From Elephas maximus indicus (taxonomy: Eukaryota > Chordata > Mammalia > Proboscidea > Elephantidae): DNA of 64,000 nucleotides. A model generated the notes under the pieces. The model did not search any database, was not told the DNA's origin, and saw nothing but the letters and a program-made list of their open reading frames with translations. The first letter of the stretch is position 1. Each line of letters starts with the position of its first letter. Location of the stretch: the NCBI RefSeq assembly GCF_024166365.1, contig NC_064827.1, forward strand, positions 46,900,635-46,964,634, written 5' to 3'. Positions 31,041-41,469 of the stretch are shown here, piece after piece. Both the position numbers and the translations under genes were made by a program.

Positions 31041-31289
31041 AGTGACTCACCCCAAAGCAGGAACACTGGTGGAGAAAGAACTCTCACAGACCATAACAAG
31101 TTTGGCACATCTACCAGACACAGGTTCCTACAGCAGGGAAGGACCCTCATCTGGAGGCAGACAAGCCCCCTCTTGGGCTAGGAGGGCACTCAGAGGACGC
31201 TGGGTCCAACTCTGAGTCCAGGACAGAATCCTCTTTTAAGCATTCCTGCCAGGCATCATCAGGGCTCCACTTGCTTGCCTCCCTTGACA

Positions 31290-31785
31290 GGGAGCTCATT
31301 TCTGCTTATGGCAATGACTTTTATCTTAAGCTGCTCAATTTTCTGAAAGTTGTTTTATTGAAGCTGGATTTTTCACAGAGTAAACTAGGAAATTATCATC
31401 ACATACATTTAGATTGTTGTTGTTGGGTGCTGTTGTTGGGTGTTACAGGAGCAAATCACATCTTTCTCTTGTGGAGCAGGTAGGTGGGTTAGGACACCAA
31501 ACTTTGGGTTAGCAGCTGAGCACTTAATCATTGCACCACGAGGGCTCCTTGAAAGTTGTTTCATGGAGAAGAAATTCTTCCTGTACTTTTCTTCTACTGG
31601 TTCTGGCTCTGCCCCCTTGAACACAAGAGAACATGTCCACTCCCTTCCCTTGGTGACAGCCCTTCCCAGACCTAAATCTGCCCACCACAATCTCACAATC
31701 TGCTACTCTCTGTACGTTCAAAATCCTTGGCTTACCAGGCACTGGATATCCTGAATTGCCTTCATCAAAGCAAGAGATAATTTTT
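31290..31785. repeat. Ancient interspersed repeat split by a SINE
   Basis: GGGAGCTCATTTCTGC before and AAGAAATTCTTCCTGTAC with CTGGTTCTGGCTCTGCCC after the insertion follow a familiar old mammalian repeat. Family not named. Confidence 0.5.
31356..31549 (-). mobile_element. AfroSINE with apparent 3' transduction
   Basis: The minus-strand SINE runs from GGAGCCCTCGTGGTGC (31549) to the GTTGTT-complement tail at 31410. The exact 12-bp duplication TGAAAGTTGTTT lies at 31550-31561, directly against the SINE 5' end, and at 31344-31355. Between the tail and the far duplication are 54 bases (31356-31409) that are not SINE sequence. Confidence 0.8.
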
Positions 31786-31789
31786 TGTA

Positions 31790-31862
31790 TTGCTATTATA
31801 AAAAAATTTTAAAAATAAAATTTTTTTTTTTTTTTGATAATGTGTGTGGTGTGGTGTGTTTT
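31790..31862. repeat. A/T low-complexity and GTGTGGTGTG patch
   Basis: T run of about 15 bases at 31821-31835 followed by a short GTGTGGTG repeat. Confidence 0.8.
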
Positions 31863-32010
31863 AAATAAAAACAACCCTCTACTTATGTAAAAACTCTTCT
31901 AACAAAACACAGCTGAGGACGAGGAACTAAACCAGAAGTCCTGTGAACCTTTCTAAATGGTGTCAGAGTCCAGGCACTTTACTCAAAAAATAGATAATAC
32001 CCAGCCTTTT

Positions 32011-32099
32011 GGTGCTCTGGTGGCATAGTGGTTAAGAGCTCGGGTGCTAACCAAAAGGTTGGCAGTTTGAATCCACCAGCTGCTCCTTGGAAACCCTAT
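32011..32099 (+). mobile_element. AfroSINE head only, 3' half missing
   Basis: TCTGGTGGCATAGTGGTTAA to TGCTCCTTGGAAACCCTATT. The normal continuation (GGGGCAGTTCTACTC) and the tail are absent, unusual for target-primed insertion, which loses 5' ends. Confidence 0.9.
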
Positions 32100-32439
32100 T
32101 TTAACTCTTCATTTACATATGGTTTTAACACATTTGACTTCCTGTTCACCAGACCATGGCAGAACAGAATGAAGATAGAACCTTCTAGGAGCAGGCCCAT
32201 CATTTCCAGCTCCTTTAAAAGGACCCAGCTTGCCCACCCATTGAATATCGTATACAAAGCTGCTAGTGGTAACCATGCCATCTCCAGAAATGCCCTGTTA
32301 CTCCTTATCTTCCATTATCCTAATTTCTATCCATCCCACCATTACCCACATTTTGTCACCATACCTGGCCACTTCAATTGATGACCAGGTTTTGGACACG
32401 CCATTCTAGTCTTTATCTTAGGATTTAGGCTCTTTTTCC
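32100..32439. other. Intergenic DNA
   Basis: Nothing recognised beyond a possible L2-type pyrimidine-rich patch at 32330-32400. Confidence 0.4.
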
Positions 32440-32570
32440 ACTTACTTGTCACATACAGGTCACTTAACCACATTAAACTCTATTTAATCTGTAAAATGGG
32501 CATGTGCTTATACCAATCTCACAAGTTTGCATGTGAGCACCAGAAGCTTTAGTGTGTGTGAAGCAATAAG
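32440..32570 (+). repeat. MIR fragment
   Basis: CAGGTCACTTAACCACATTA and TTTAATCTGTAAAATGGGCA are MIR sense landmarks. Confidence 0.7.
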
Positions 32571-32869
32571 CAGTAAAAATCAACTGTCAAGGTGATCTGA
32601 CTTGTTTGCACAGATAGCAGCTCAGTGTTTACAATTTGGGGAATTGCTCTAGCCAGGCCTAGCTTTCAAAGGCAGGTGTTTGGGAGGGCAACAGCAGCCT
32701 GAGAGTAAGGACAGAGGCAGGAAAACTTGAAGACTCTGGCACTAATGTCTGGGTCCTTTAGTGAAGGGGCAATAGCTCACCATCCTTCATGGATTTCCAA
32801 GAACATCATCATTACAACATGTCCTTCATTCTCTAAGCAAAAATGTTTTGATCACTCTGTGCTAGTCAC

Positions 32870-32975
32870 TGTTCTACCCACTGGAGTTACAGCAGTGAAC
32901 CAGAGACAAATATCTGTGCCCTCATGAAGCTCCCATTCTCATCGAGCCTGAGTCAGGAGAGGAGATGAACTAACC
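32870..32975. repeat. Ancient repeat fragment (same family as 3860-4375)
   Basis: CTGTGCTAGTCACTGTTCTA, GAGTTACAGCAGTGAACCAG and CCCTCATGAAGCTCCCATTC resemble the front part of that family. Confidence 0.5.
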
Positions 32976-32980
32976 CATCA

Positions 32981-33202
32981 CTAGAAAAGGACATCATGGT
33001 TGGTGAAGTAGAGGGTCAGCTAAAGCAAGGGAAGTCCTCAGTAAGATGGACTGACACAATAGTCACAACAATGGACTTAAACATACCAATGATCATGAAA
33101 ATGGCACAGGACCAGGCAGTGTTTCTTTCTGTTATACATACAGTCACCATGATTCGGGGCTGACTTGACAGCGACTTGACAGCAACTAACAGCAACAACA
33201 GG
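32981..33202 (+). mobile_element. RTE LINE 3' fragment
   Basis: AAAAGGACATCATGGTTGG, GAAGTAGAGGGTCAGC, ACAGGACCAGGCAGTG and a tail with two GACTTGACAGC repeats ending CAACTAACAGCAACAACA. Confidence 0.9.
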
Positions 33203-33364
33203 AAGCAAGAAATGCCATTGTGTGTTTTAGAAAGATGTACATTCTGAATGATTACAAGTCTTATTATATCCAATATAATTATAGTTTCAGCATTTTGACC
33301 AAGGGAAAGCTTCAGTTATCAATCAATTTGAAATGGAGCAGAAAGTACCAGATTTTGTTAGGTA

Positions 33365-33620
33365 ATGATACAGTCAACATTTTATGAGTGTTTACTATAT
33401 ACCAGGCTCTGTTCTAAGTGCTTTACTTGTATTAACTCCACTGATCCACGTAACAACCCTATGCAAGGGTACAAATAAATTATTCTCAGTTTAAAAATGA
33501 GGAAACTGAAGCACAGAGGGGTTTAGTAACTTATCCAAGGTCGCAGAACTAATAAGTGGCAAGCTTGGATTTGAGCCCAGGGAGTCTGGCTCCTGAGCCT
33601 ACGCTCTTAAACGATATGTT
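33365..33620 (-). repeat. MIR, nearly full length
   Basis: GAGTGTTTACTATATACCAG, TTCTAAGTGCTTTACTTGT, AAAATGAGGAAACTGAAGCA and CAAGGTCGCAGAACTAATAA are a clear antisense MIR. Confidence 0.92.
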
Positions 33621-33739
33621 CTAGGTTGTCCCAGATAATGAGGGCTTTCTCTGGATTTTTTTACTCATTCACAGAAGGTGTATTGCAATGAGAACTTGAG
33701 AGTCAGAACAAATTGGGAAGACCTTGGAAGCTTGACATC

Positions 33740-33830
33740 TTGACCCCTCTCCAGCCCTCTGCAATTTTACAGATGAGGAAACTAAAGACACGGGGACTTC
33801 CCTGAGGTTACAGCGGCAAAGCCTGACTTT
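33740..33830 (-). repeat. MIR-type fragment
   Basis: TTTTACAGATGAGGAAACTA with CTTCCCTGAGGTTACAG. Confidence 0.7.
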
Positions 33831-33837
33831 CCCTAAT

Positions 33838-34242
33838 TGTTATGGGTTGAATTGTGTTCCCCAAAAATATGTGTTGGAGTCCTAATCCCCATACCTGTGG
33901 ATGTAATCCTGTTTGGGAATAGGGTTTTCTTTGTTAATGAGGCCATATCAGTGTAGGCGTGTCTTAAACCTAATCACTTTTGAGATATAAAAAGATGATT
34001 AGGCACAGAGAAGCAAGCACAAATGGGGAAAGAGATGCCACCTGGTGATCACCAAGGAATGCTGAGAGAAGGCTAGAGAAGCCGAGACAAGATTTTCCCC
34101 CAGAGCAGAGAGAGCATTCCCCTAGAGCCAGGGCCCTGAATTTGGACTTCTAGCTTCCTAAACTGTAAGAAAATAACATTTTGTTTGTTAAAGCCACCCA
34201 CTTGTGGTATGTCTGTTATAGCAGCACTGGGAACCTAAGACA
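33838..34242 (+). mobile_element. Solo LTR, MaLR/ERVL-like
   Basis: TGTTATGGGTTGAATTGTGT to GCAGCACTGGGAACCTAAGACA, with TAAAGCCACCCACTTGTGG near the 3' end. CTAAT flanks it (33833-33837, 34244-34248), the 5-bp size expected for this class. Confidence 0.8.
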
Positions 34243-34244
34243 AC

Positions 34245-34600
34245 TAATACGTTTATCATGCTATCATTCTTACTCACTCTCTCCTTCTTTGTCTCTTTGT
34301 TTCCCAGCCCCAAAACTTCTCAGTCAGAAAGTGCTTGCATTTTCCTCCCCAGTATAAGTAATCCCCTGGTCCTGAATCCATCAAAAACACACTCTGGCTC
34401 CCCCGTTTCTGCCTTGCCTGCTTTGTAGGAGCTGTTCGTGGAGGGAAAACACTGGATCTGTTTTGCCCTTAATTAGAGTCAGGGTCAGAGCTGAGGAATG
34501 AGGAAAGGAACATTGAACCACGAGATCCAGGCCATGTGATTGGAATGATAGAAACCAAGTAATTTCAGAACGTTTTCAACCCTAAAAAGAAATTCCGTAC
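34245..34600. other. Intergenic DNA
   Basis: No repeat or exon is recognised between the solo LTR and the L1 relic. Confidence 0.4.
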
Positions 34601-35225
34601 CCGCTGGAGCTGCTTCCTGTTCCCACCTCCTCCCGGCCCCTGGGAACAACTAATCTACTTTTTTGTCTCTGTGGATTGATACAATGGCTACAACAACGGA
34701 CTCAAACATATCAATGATTGTGAGGATGGCACAGGACCAGACAGTGTTCCCTTCTGTTGCACATAGGGTCACTACAGAGTTGGAACTGACTCGACGCAAC
34801 GTAACAACAACAACACATGGGTTTGCCTATTCAGGACATTTCATGTAAATGGAATCACGTGTGTTTTTGTATGTGTGTGTGGCTCCTTCTGTTCAGCATA
34901 ATGTTTTCAAGGTTTGTCCATGTTGTAGCATGTCTCAATACTTCGTTCTTTTTTATGACTGAATAATATTTCATTGTATGCATCTTCCACATTTTGGGTT
35001 GTTTCCACTTTGCGGCTAATATGAATAATGCTGCCATGAACAAGTCTTTGAATGGACATATGTTTTCTTGAATAAACACTCCCCAGATTGCTATAAGCCT
35101 TTGGTTAATTACTAGAGTTTTGAAAAGCTTAATTCTGACCGTTTTTTTTTTTTTTTGCCAGTATTTTCATTGCTTTCGTGGAAGAGAGAATTTGCCATTT
35201 TCACTGATGTCACCCTGGATCACTT
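34600..35225 (-). mobile_element. L1M relic split by an RTE fragment
   Basis: CCCCTGGGAACAACTAATCT at 34636 leads into GTCTCTGTGGA, and the L1 resumes at about 34820 with GGGTTTGCCTATTCAGGACA. The minus strand encodes a decayed ORF2 C-terminus (MKYYSVIKKNEVL at about 34990-34950). The end at 35150-35225 resembles L1 3' UTR. Confidence 0.85.
34672..34815 (+). mobile_element. RTE LINE 3' fragment inside the L1
   Basis: TTGATACAATGGCTACAACA, GGCACAGGACCAGACAGTG and CGACGCAACGTAACAACAAC are RTE 3' landmarks. Confidence 0.9.
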
Positions 35226-36635
35226 CATGTTAAACCCTGTACTAGTATTTGATGAACCAAAATGGGTTGAGTTTTCAAGGTAAGTAACCCTGAAGTTTGT
35301 CTTCCAGATCATTGCTGTGGTCAGCAACATCACCTGCCTCTGTTTTTTAAATTTACTTTTTCCAGTGGGCCAAATGCTGAATGAGATAAGGGGCCAACTA
35401 AGCAAATTAGACCTTTAACCAGCCTCTGGGTAGGACTTGAGGGAGCAGGGCTAGTGTGTTTCTGGGAAAGATGGCCGAGTTCCCACAGAGCAAGCTATGG
35501 GGGATGGGAAGTGACTGTGAGATGTTGAGAGTCCTGGACTGGTGGGAGAAGGCCTGGCTTGTGGCCCTGACAGGCCGTGGGACCTTCTTCCAGGCCTCAA
35601 ATCCCTAGCTGTATAACACATTGTGACCAGGAGTCCCCAGAAGCCTCCTGGGTGACCTGCCCTGGGAACCACGTGTTGCCAGGTGATGGAGATGCTGACA
35701 TGCTGTGGCACATCACAGCTTCTGTGGGATTTCCTGTCTAGGTAGATGGGGGATGGTGCTGTCCAGCAGCAGAGGGATGAACAAGTTGACCTCTCAGAGT
35801 CTGTTGCTCCTGCGGAACAAAGTATGATCATCTACTTCTCCTGGGTTGGCAGAAAATGGATGTTATTTATGCCCGTATGGAAGATGGAGGAACTGAGGCC
35901 AGAGTGGGGTGGGGACAATCTCAGCTCTCCCTCACACCATCTGGTTTGTCCTGCAGAATGGCCCACAACAAGGCAAAATTTATCCAGGACCAATGTCAAG
36001 TGCTACTTTTGGAACCAAAAAGCTAATTGCAGTATTCCAGCTCAACAGAGGTAAATGAAAGAGGCAGGTGGCTGAGTTGATGGCATTGGGTAGGAAGTGT
36101 GGAGACTAAGAGGGTCTTGGGCTGCACTGATGGTGGAATAATGTCTAGAAGGAGGGAGGTGAGTGTTCTACTTACTGTGGGCTGTATCAGACATGCCCGA
36201 GGTTTTGTGTCCTGGACTATGTCTGAGCTGAGGAGGGAGGCCTGGATACTGTGTTATGCTGGAACAAGTGAAGGACAGCTGAAGGACAGACTCAAGGGAC
36301 ATGAGCATTGTCTGCAAAGCTCTAAAGGGCTCTTGGTCCTGGCGCAGAGAGAGCAGATTGCAGGGCCCCTGACAGCAGGGTTGAACCCAGAGGGGGAAGC
36401 CTCAGAGAGGCAGACCTCAGCTCAGCATAGGCCTTATAAGCAGAGCACCCACGCATGGAAGCCTGGGCCCAAGTTTATAGGTAGTGATCTCCCAAGTCAA
36501 TCTTAAGTGGCTGGGCTGAGAGAATTCCAGAAAGTGTTTTGCACAACATCTGCAATGATGTTCTCCCCAAACGTGTTGGAGCTGGCCAGGTCATTGTGTC
36601 TTCAGAACTGCCCTTCCTTCATTCCAGATCTCTGA
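35226..36635. other. Intergenic DNA with two exon-like segments
   Basis: 35162-35279 and 35957-36050 have good plus-strand splice consensus at both ends (see findings). A MIR core piece lies at about 35868-35920. Frames 35451-35831 (minus) and 36099-36506 (plus) have no domains. I do not call a gene. Confidence 0.4.
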
Positions 36636-36885
36636 AAGAATGGCCCTGCCACCCACCTAGCCTGGAAGTCAGAAACCTGGGCATTTTCCTAGAATCCTCC
36701 TCCTTTCCCACCCACAGCAATCAATCAGCCAATCAATCACCAGGTCCTGTCCAAGACAATGCCAAGATACCTCATGCACTTGGCCTCTTTTCTCCATCTC
36801 CATTGCTGCTGCCTTAATTCAGATCCTCCTCTTTCTTCCTTGGCCTTTAATGAAGCTTCAGGTTTGTCTAGTGACAATCTTAAAT
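36636..36885 (+). mobile_element. L2 LINE fragment
   Basis: CAATCAATCACCAGGTCCTG, TTCTCCATCTCCATTGCTGC and TAATTCAGATCCTCC are internal L2 3'-region landmarks. Confidence 0.6.
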
Positions 36886-36888
36886 GAT

Positions 36889-37401
36889 TGTCTTAGTTAT
36901 CTAGTGCTGCTATAACAGAAATTCCACAAGTGGATGAGTTTAACAAAGAGGAATTTATTCTCTCACAGCCTAGGAGGCTAGAAGTCCAAATTCAGGGTGC
37001 CAGCTCCAGGGAAAGACTTTCTTCCTCTGTTGGCTCTGGGGGAAGGTCTTTGTCATCAATCTTTCCCTGTTCTAGGAGGTTCTCAGTGCAGGGACCCTGG
37101 GTCCAAAGGATGTGCTCCTCTCCTGGCACTTCTTTCTTGGTGGTATGAGGTCTCTCTTGTCTCTGCTCACTTCTCTCTTTTATATCTCAAAAGAGATTGA
37201 CCCAAGATATAACCAAATCCTGTAGATTGATTCCTGCCTCATTAATATAACTGCCTCTAATCCTGCCTCATTAACGTCATAGAAGTTAGGATTTATAACA
37301 CATAGGATAATTACATCAGATCACAAAACGGAAGACAACCGCACAATACTGGCCTAGCAAGGTGACACACATTTTGGGGGGATACAATTCAGTCTGTAAA
37401 A
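36889..37401 (-). mobile_element. Solo LTR of the lineage family, minus strand
   Basis: TGTCTTAGTTATCTAGTGCT at the left, AAGTCCAAATTCAGGGTGCC and TTTTATATCTCAAAAGAGAT inside, ATACAATTCAGTCTG at the right. ATGAT at 36884-36888 and 37402-37406 is a 5-bp duplication. Confidence 0.85.
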
Positions 37402-37429
37402 ATGATCCTCCTTAAATGCAGACTGATTA

Positions 37430-37740
37430 TGTTCATAGCTTGTTTGAAATATTTGCCATCTGTCCACAATCTCAAGATATAGCATAGAAACCTGCTTCTC
37501 TGGGCTCACTGTCCCGTCAGGTACTCTACACTCCAGCCACCCTTGGGTACTGCCCTGCCTTTGTCCATGCTGGTCTTCTTAACATTCTCTTCCACGGCTT
37601 TTTACACATCAAAATCTCCCCATCCTTTAGGGTCTTATGTAGATGCTACCTCCTCCACGAAGCCTTCACCAATTCTTTCAGTTGGAAATATTGGCTCTCT
37701 TCTCTCAATAATATTTAAGGCCCATCTTTTATAAATCAAT
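37430..37740 (+). mobile_element. L2 LINE fragment
   Basis: CTACACTCCAGCCACCCTTG, CATGCTGGTCTTCTTAACAT and CCTCCACGAAGCCTTCACC follow the L2 3' order. Confidence 0.7.
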
Positions 37741-37824
37741 CTCTCTCTGTCCAGTAGGGTTGGATATCCTCCAGCAGGTCTGTCTAACCACCAGTATACA
37801 TACTCCATACATCAACCCTGCTGG

Positions 37825-37905
37825 ATAAATTTTAACTTACAGATGAAGAAACAGCTAGCAGACATGAGGGCTGAGACTTGAACCCAGGCCTGTTTGCCTC
37901 CAAAC
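37825..37905 (-). repeat. MIR fragment
   Basis: CTTACAGATGAAGAAACAGC and GACTTGAACCCAGGCCTGTT. Confidence 0.65.
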
Positions 37906-38099
37906 CTGCCCAGAGCCCTTTTCTTGAGTCCTCGACCCTGTGCACTTTCTGTCTTCCCCTCTAGAGTGATAACTTGAAATCAGGGGCCATTTCCAATTCA
38001 TCACTGGGCCCCCAGAATGCAGCACAGGACCCAAAGCAGAGCAGGGGTTCAAATACATGTGGATGGATTGACATATACTTGGTTTTGTCAAATCCAATG

Positions 38100-38590
38100 A
38101 ACTCCTAGCTGGAAGCACTGAAGAAAGAAAGCAGGAGTGCTTGGGCTGTCTGCAGGAAAGGATTGTTGCCCCACACACTCCGCAGAGCCTCTGGGCCCCT
38201 CTCACGAGTGAACATGTTAATTTCAGTGAAAATGACCTGAGCTGTGCGTGCGTGTGCCTGCTGCTGCGTGGGCTCCACCTCCCCACATCTGGGACACTCT
38301 TAAGAGGGAAATGGGCTCCTTTCATCCCAGCCTGGAGAGGCCTGGAGAGGCCCATCCTTCCGCTGCGGCTCAGCTGGAGCCGAGCCAGGCTCCAAATGGG
38401 CTCACGTGTGTGCACTTGAGCGCCAGCCACCTTGTCTTCTTCAGAGATCGCACCTCCAGACACATAGTTCTCCTCTCCGCTAATGCAATTTATATGTCTG
38501 AGCATGAACGGGGGATTTGTGAGCGTTCAAAGCGGTGGCTTTGGAAATTACCACAGCTGGCTGAGGCTGCTGGATAGAGACCTGGGGTGT
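38100..38590. other. Repeat-free stretch, candidate conserved non-coding element
   Basis: About 490 bases without any recognised repeat, including homeodomain-type cores (TGTTAATTTCAG, CGCTAATGCAATTTATATG). Frames on both strands have no domain. Whether it is conserved or functional must be judged by alignment. Confidence 0.4.
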
Positions 38591-38711
38591 TAGGAGACTT
38601 TGGGAGGATTATTTTTGAAGGAGGAGAGGCTCCTCCTGGACAGCGGAAAAATGTATTCTGGGCTCGGGGAAGCTCATGTCTATCCATGTCCTCCCCCAGA
38701 CCTGTCTCTAA

Positions 38712-38914
38712 CATTGTTGTTGTGCGATGTCAAATTGATTCCAACTCATAGTGACCCTCTAGGACAGAGTAGAACTGGCGCATAGGGTTTCCTAGGCTAT
38801 AACCTTACAGGGGCAGATTGCCAGGCCTTTTCTTCCACAGAGTGGCTGGTGGGTTCGAACCGCCAACCTTTCATTTAGCAGCCGAGTACTTAACCATTGT
38901 GCCACCAGGGCTCC
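38712..38914 (-). mobile_element. AfroSINE long-body variant, minus strand
   Basis: ATTGTTGTTGTGCGATGTC at the tail end, GGGGCAGATTGCCAGGCC in the body, GGTTCGAACCGCCAACC B-box complement, CCACCAGGGCTCC at the head. Confidence 0.92.
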
Positions 38915-38961
38915 TTGATCCTTCTCTAGGGTCCCTTTTTAGACACACCCAGTAAGACTTT

Positions 38962-39108
38962 CTGGTTGTAACAATGAGTATGACGAGAACTACACAATAC
39001 AAAGGAACAATGGTGACAATGGCTCAGGGTCAGGTAATGTTTCGTTTTGTTGTACCTGGGGTTGCCATGAGTTGGAGCCAACTCAGCAGGAATTTAACAA
39101 CAACAAAC
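38962..39108 (+). mobile_element. RTE LINE 3' fragment
   Basis: ATGGCTCAGGGTCAGGTAAT, TTTCGTTTTGTTGTACC and a tail AATTTAACAACAACAAAC. Confidence 0.85.
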
Positions 39109-39349
39109 AGCTACCCTGCAGGATTGCTTGGAGGGACTACCAGTACACGAGATTATGGGTACCCAGAGTAGTACCTGGCACACAGTAAGGACTCACTAGT
39201 CATCAGTTCCTTTCTCTCTCCTTCTTAGTAGATGTCGCTCTCTCCGGCCCCATTTCCAGGCCTTAACTTCCCCTTCTGTCCCGATAGACCTTCACATACA
39301 TCCCTCTCTAAACCCTCTCATCTCTCTTGATTGACAGTCATGAATCTGC

Positions 39350-39545
39350 TGACATTTCCCCATCTTCAGTTCGAAATTGCCTTCTACACCTGCCTAGAAA
39401 AGGCTGTTTGTGAATCCCATTCTGACCAAGCCATTTTCCTGCTTAGAAACCTCTTATGACTCCATTTTGCCTAGAAGATAAAACCTAAACTCCTCGTCCT
39501 AGCCCTCAAGGCCTTCCCCATCCAGCTTACTTTTTCTTCCCTTAA
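39350..39545 (+). mobile_element. L2 LINE fragment
   Basis: AAACCTAAACTCCTCGTCC, AGCCCTCAAGGCCTTCCCC and CCAAGCCATTTTCCTGC are L2 landmarks. Confidence 0.7.
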
Positions 39546-40195
39546 GCAGATGTTTGGTCACTGTGTCAGATTCAGTGGCTGCGGTTCCCAGTTTTAAACC
39601 TCTCTCATCCGTATTTCTTATGTTTTTCATTATTGATCTTCCTCCCTCCCAAGATGAGGAGGGTTTTCATGCTGAATTTTGAAAATGATGATTTCTTGAT
39701 CTGGTTTAAAAAATAATTCCAGGGAAAAACAAAATGGCAACTTTTTTCTTTACGCCTTGAAAACCTCTTGCGTTTTGCCATGGATTTATTCACTGTTTTC
39801 TCTGAGCTTCAGTCAGAACATTTTTTCTCTGTAATTTCCCTGTGCTGGGTTGCAGGCCTGGAAAATGATAGATGCCTAAAATTGATCAGGGTAATCGATG
39901 CTACGTGGAGTATTTACACATGATGGATGTATCATCTGCCAGATGTGAGCATTGGCAACAGCTTTCGTGTTTATAAAGCCCGAGATCCCATTTGTATCAG
40001 TGACTAATGTTTGTGCACAGGCCTGTTTGCTGTTTCAGAAATGGCTATTCGACATGACCACCTTTCTCCTTTACTTCCTCATTCATCACCAAGCCTTGCT
40101 GCTCTTTTCTACATAACACATTCTGGGTTTTATTCAATCTTCTTTCTCCTTGACCTCTGTGATATGTGGGGCAGGTTTTAGTTTGCATTTCCAAC
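39546..40195. other. Repeat-free stretch, candidate conserved non-coding element
   Basis: 39690-40070 contains no recognised repeat and has E-box (CAGATGTG), homeodomain-like (GGGTAATCGATGC) and CATTTGTATCAG motifs. Function not shown. Confidence 0.4.
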
Positions 40196-40380
40196 TGGCC
40201 TGTAGTCTCGCCTCCCCTTCTAATCCCAAAGTTTCATGTTGCTGGTATTTTCTCAGGAAGCTACCCATGACCGTACCTACAACACAAACTCCCAACACCC
40301 TTAAATGATGTATAGAGCCTACTCCAGTCTGGCCTCAGCTCATCTTTCCAGCTGTACCTTTTACTGAGGACCCCAGCACT
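40196..40380 (+). mobile_element. L2 LINE fragment
   Basis: CCTACTCCAGTCTGGCCTC and AGCTCATCTTTCCAGCTGTA, degraded. Confidence 0.5.
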
Positions 40381-40399
40381 GGACAGGGATATTTGAGTT

Positions 40400-41050
40400 G
40401 TAAGTATGAGAAACCCAACCTGACTAGTTTATAACAAACGAAAAACCAAACCTATTGCTGTCAAGTCGATTCTGACTCGTAGCGACTTGATAGGACAGAG
40501 TAGAACTGCCCCATAGGGTTTCCACGGAGCAGCTGGTGGATTAGAACTGCCGAACTTTTGGTTAGCAGCTGTAGCTCTTAACCGCAGTGACACCAGGGCT
40601 CTGACTACCTTACAAGCACAACAGTATTTGCTGAGAGGTCCTGCCATGGGACACAGAATTGAAGACAGACCTGCCCGAACCAGTCCAGCTCTGAGGACCT
40701 GACCAAAACCATCAGCAATGCTCATGCCCCTGTTTCTGCTTCTCTTGTGTGATGGCTCCCTTCTCTCCTTCTGCAAATAGGCTTTCTCTATATGGCAAGC
40801 AATATGGCCACTTTCAGCCCAACTCCTCAATGAGGGTAGCAGGCTTCCTCCCACCTGAATGAGGGGAAGAACTCTAATTGGCCTGGCTTGGGTCACCTGC
40901 ATTCCTGGACCAGTTATGGTATCCAGGGGGTGGGGCACTATAACTGACCCAGCTGGCATCATTGACCCAACTTTGTAGTCAGAAGCGCAGGGCCTGCTCC
41001 TAGCAGAAGGGGATAGAGAAGTGTGCTGGGCAGAATGAGCTGTGGCTACC
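40400..41050. repeat. Old interspersed repeat split by a SINE
   Basis: GAAACCCAACCTGACTAGTT before and CTCTAATTGGCCTGGCTTGG, GTCACCTGCATTCCTGGACC after the SINE belong to a mammalian repeat whose other half is seen at 62150-62425. The 207-codon minus frame (40429-41052) is built from this repeat and the SINE. Confidence 0.5.
40437..40600 (-). mobile_element. AfroSINE, minus strand
   Basis: AAACCAAACCTATTGCTGTC to GTGACACCAGGGCT. CTGACTA occurs at 40420 and 40601; a 10-base tail lies between it and the SINE end. Confidence 0.9.
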
Positions 41051-41469
41051 ACCCCTACTCTCCATGGTCACTGGGCATCCGTGCTCTGTGCCAGGCTTCA
41101 GCCTCGACTTCAGTTGAGCTCCAACCTGGTTGAGGTAACAAGCACTCAAACAGACCATACAATGCAGGGTGTTGCGTGACCATCAAGACAGACTCAGAAC
41201 ACGATCAGAGCACAGGTGGGAGGCCTTTAACTCAACCTGTTCAGCCAAGGAGGCTTCTTGGAAAACTGACTTGAACCTGAGCCTTATAGACTAGCTGGGG
41301 TGAGCTGAGGGAAGGGAGGAAGGGCATTGCAGGTAAACAATAGCACGAAGGTGTGAAGTTGTAGGCCTGTGCCCAGAAGTACCAGCCGCTTAAGCAGGCC
41401 AAGGCATCAGTATAAGATGGAGAGAGGCCAGGCAGGGCTTGCAAATGCCTCACCATTTGCCTTTGCTCC

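Noticed and set aside
40429..41052. 207-codon minus-strand frame
   Set aside because: It is assembled from an old interspersed repeat and an inserted AfroSINE.
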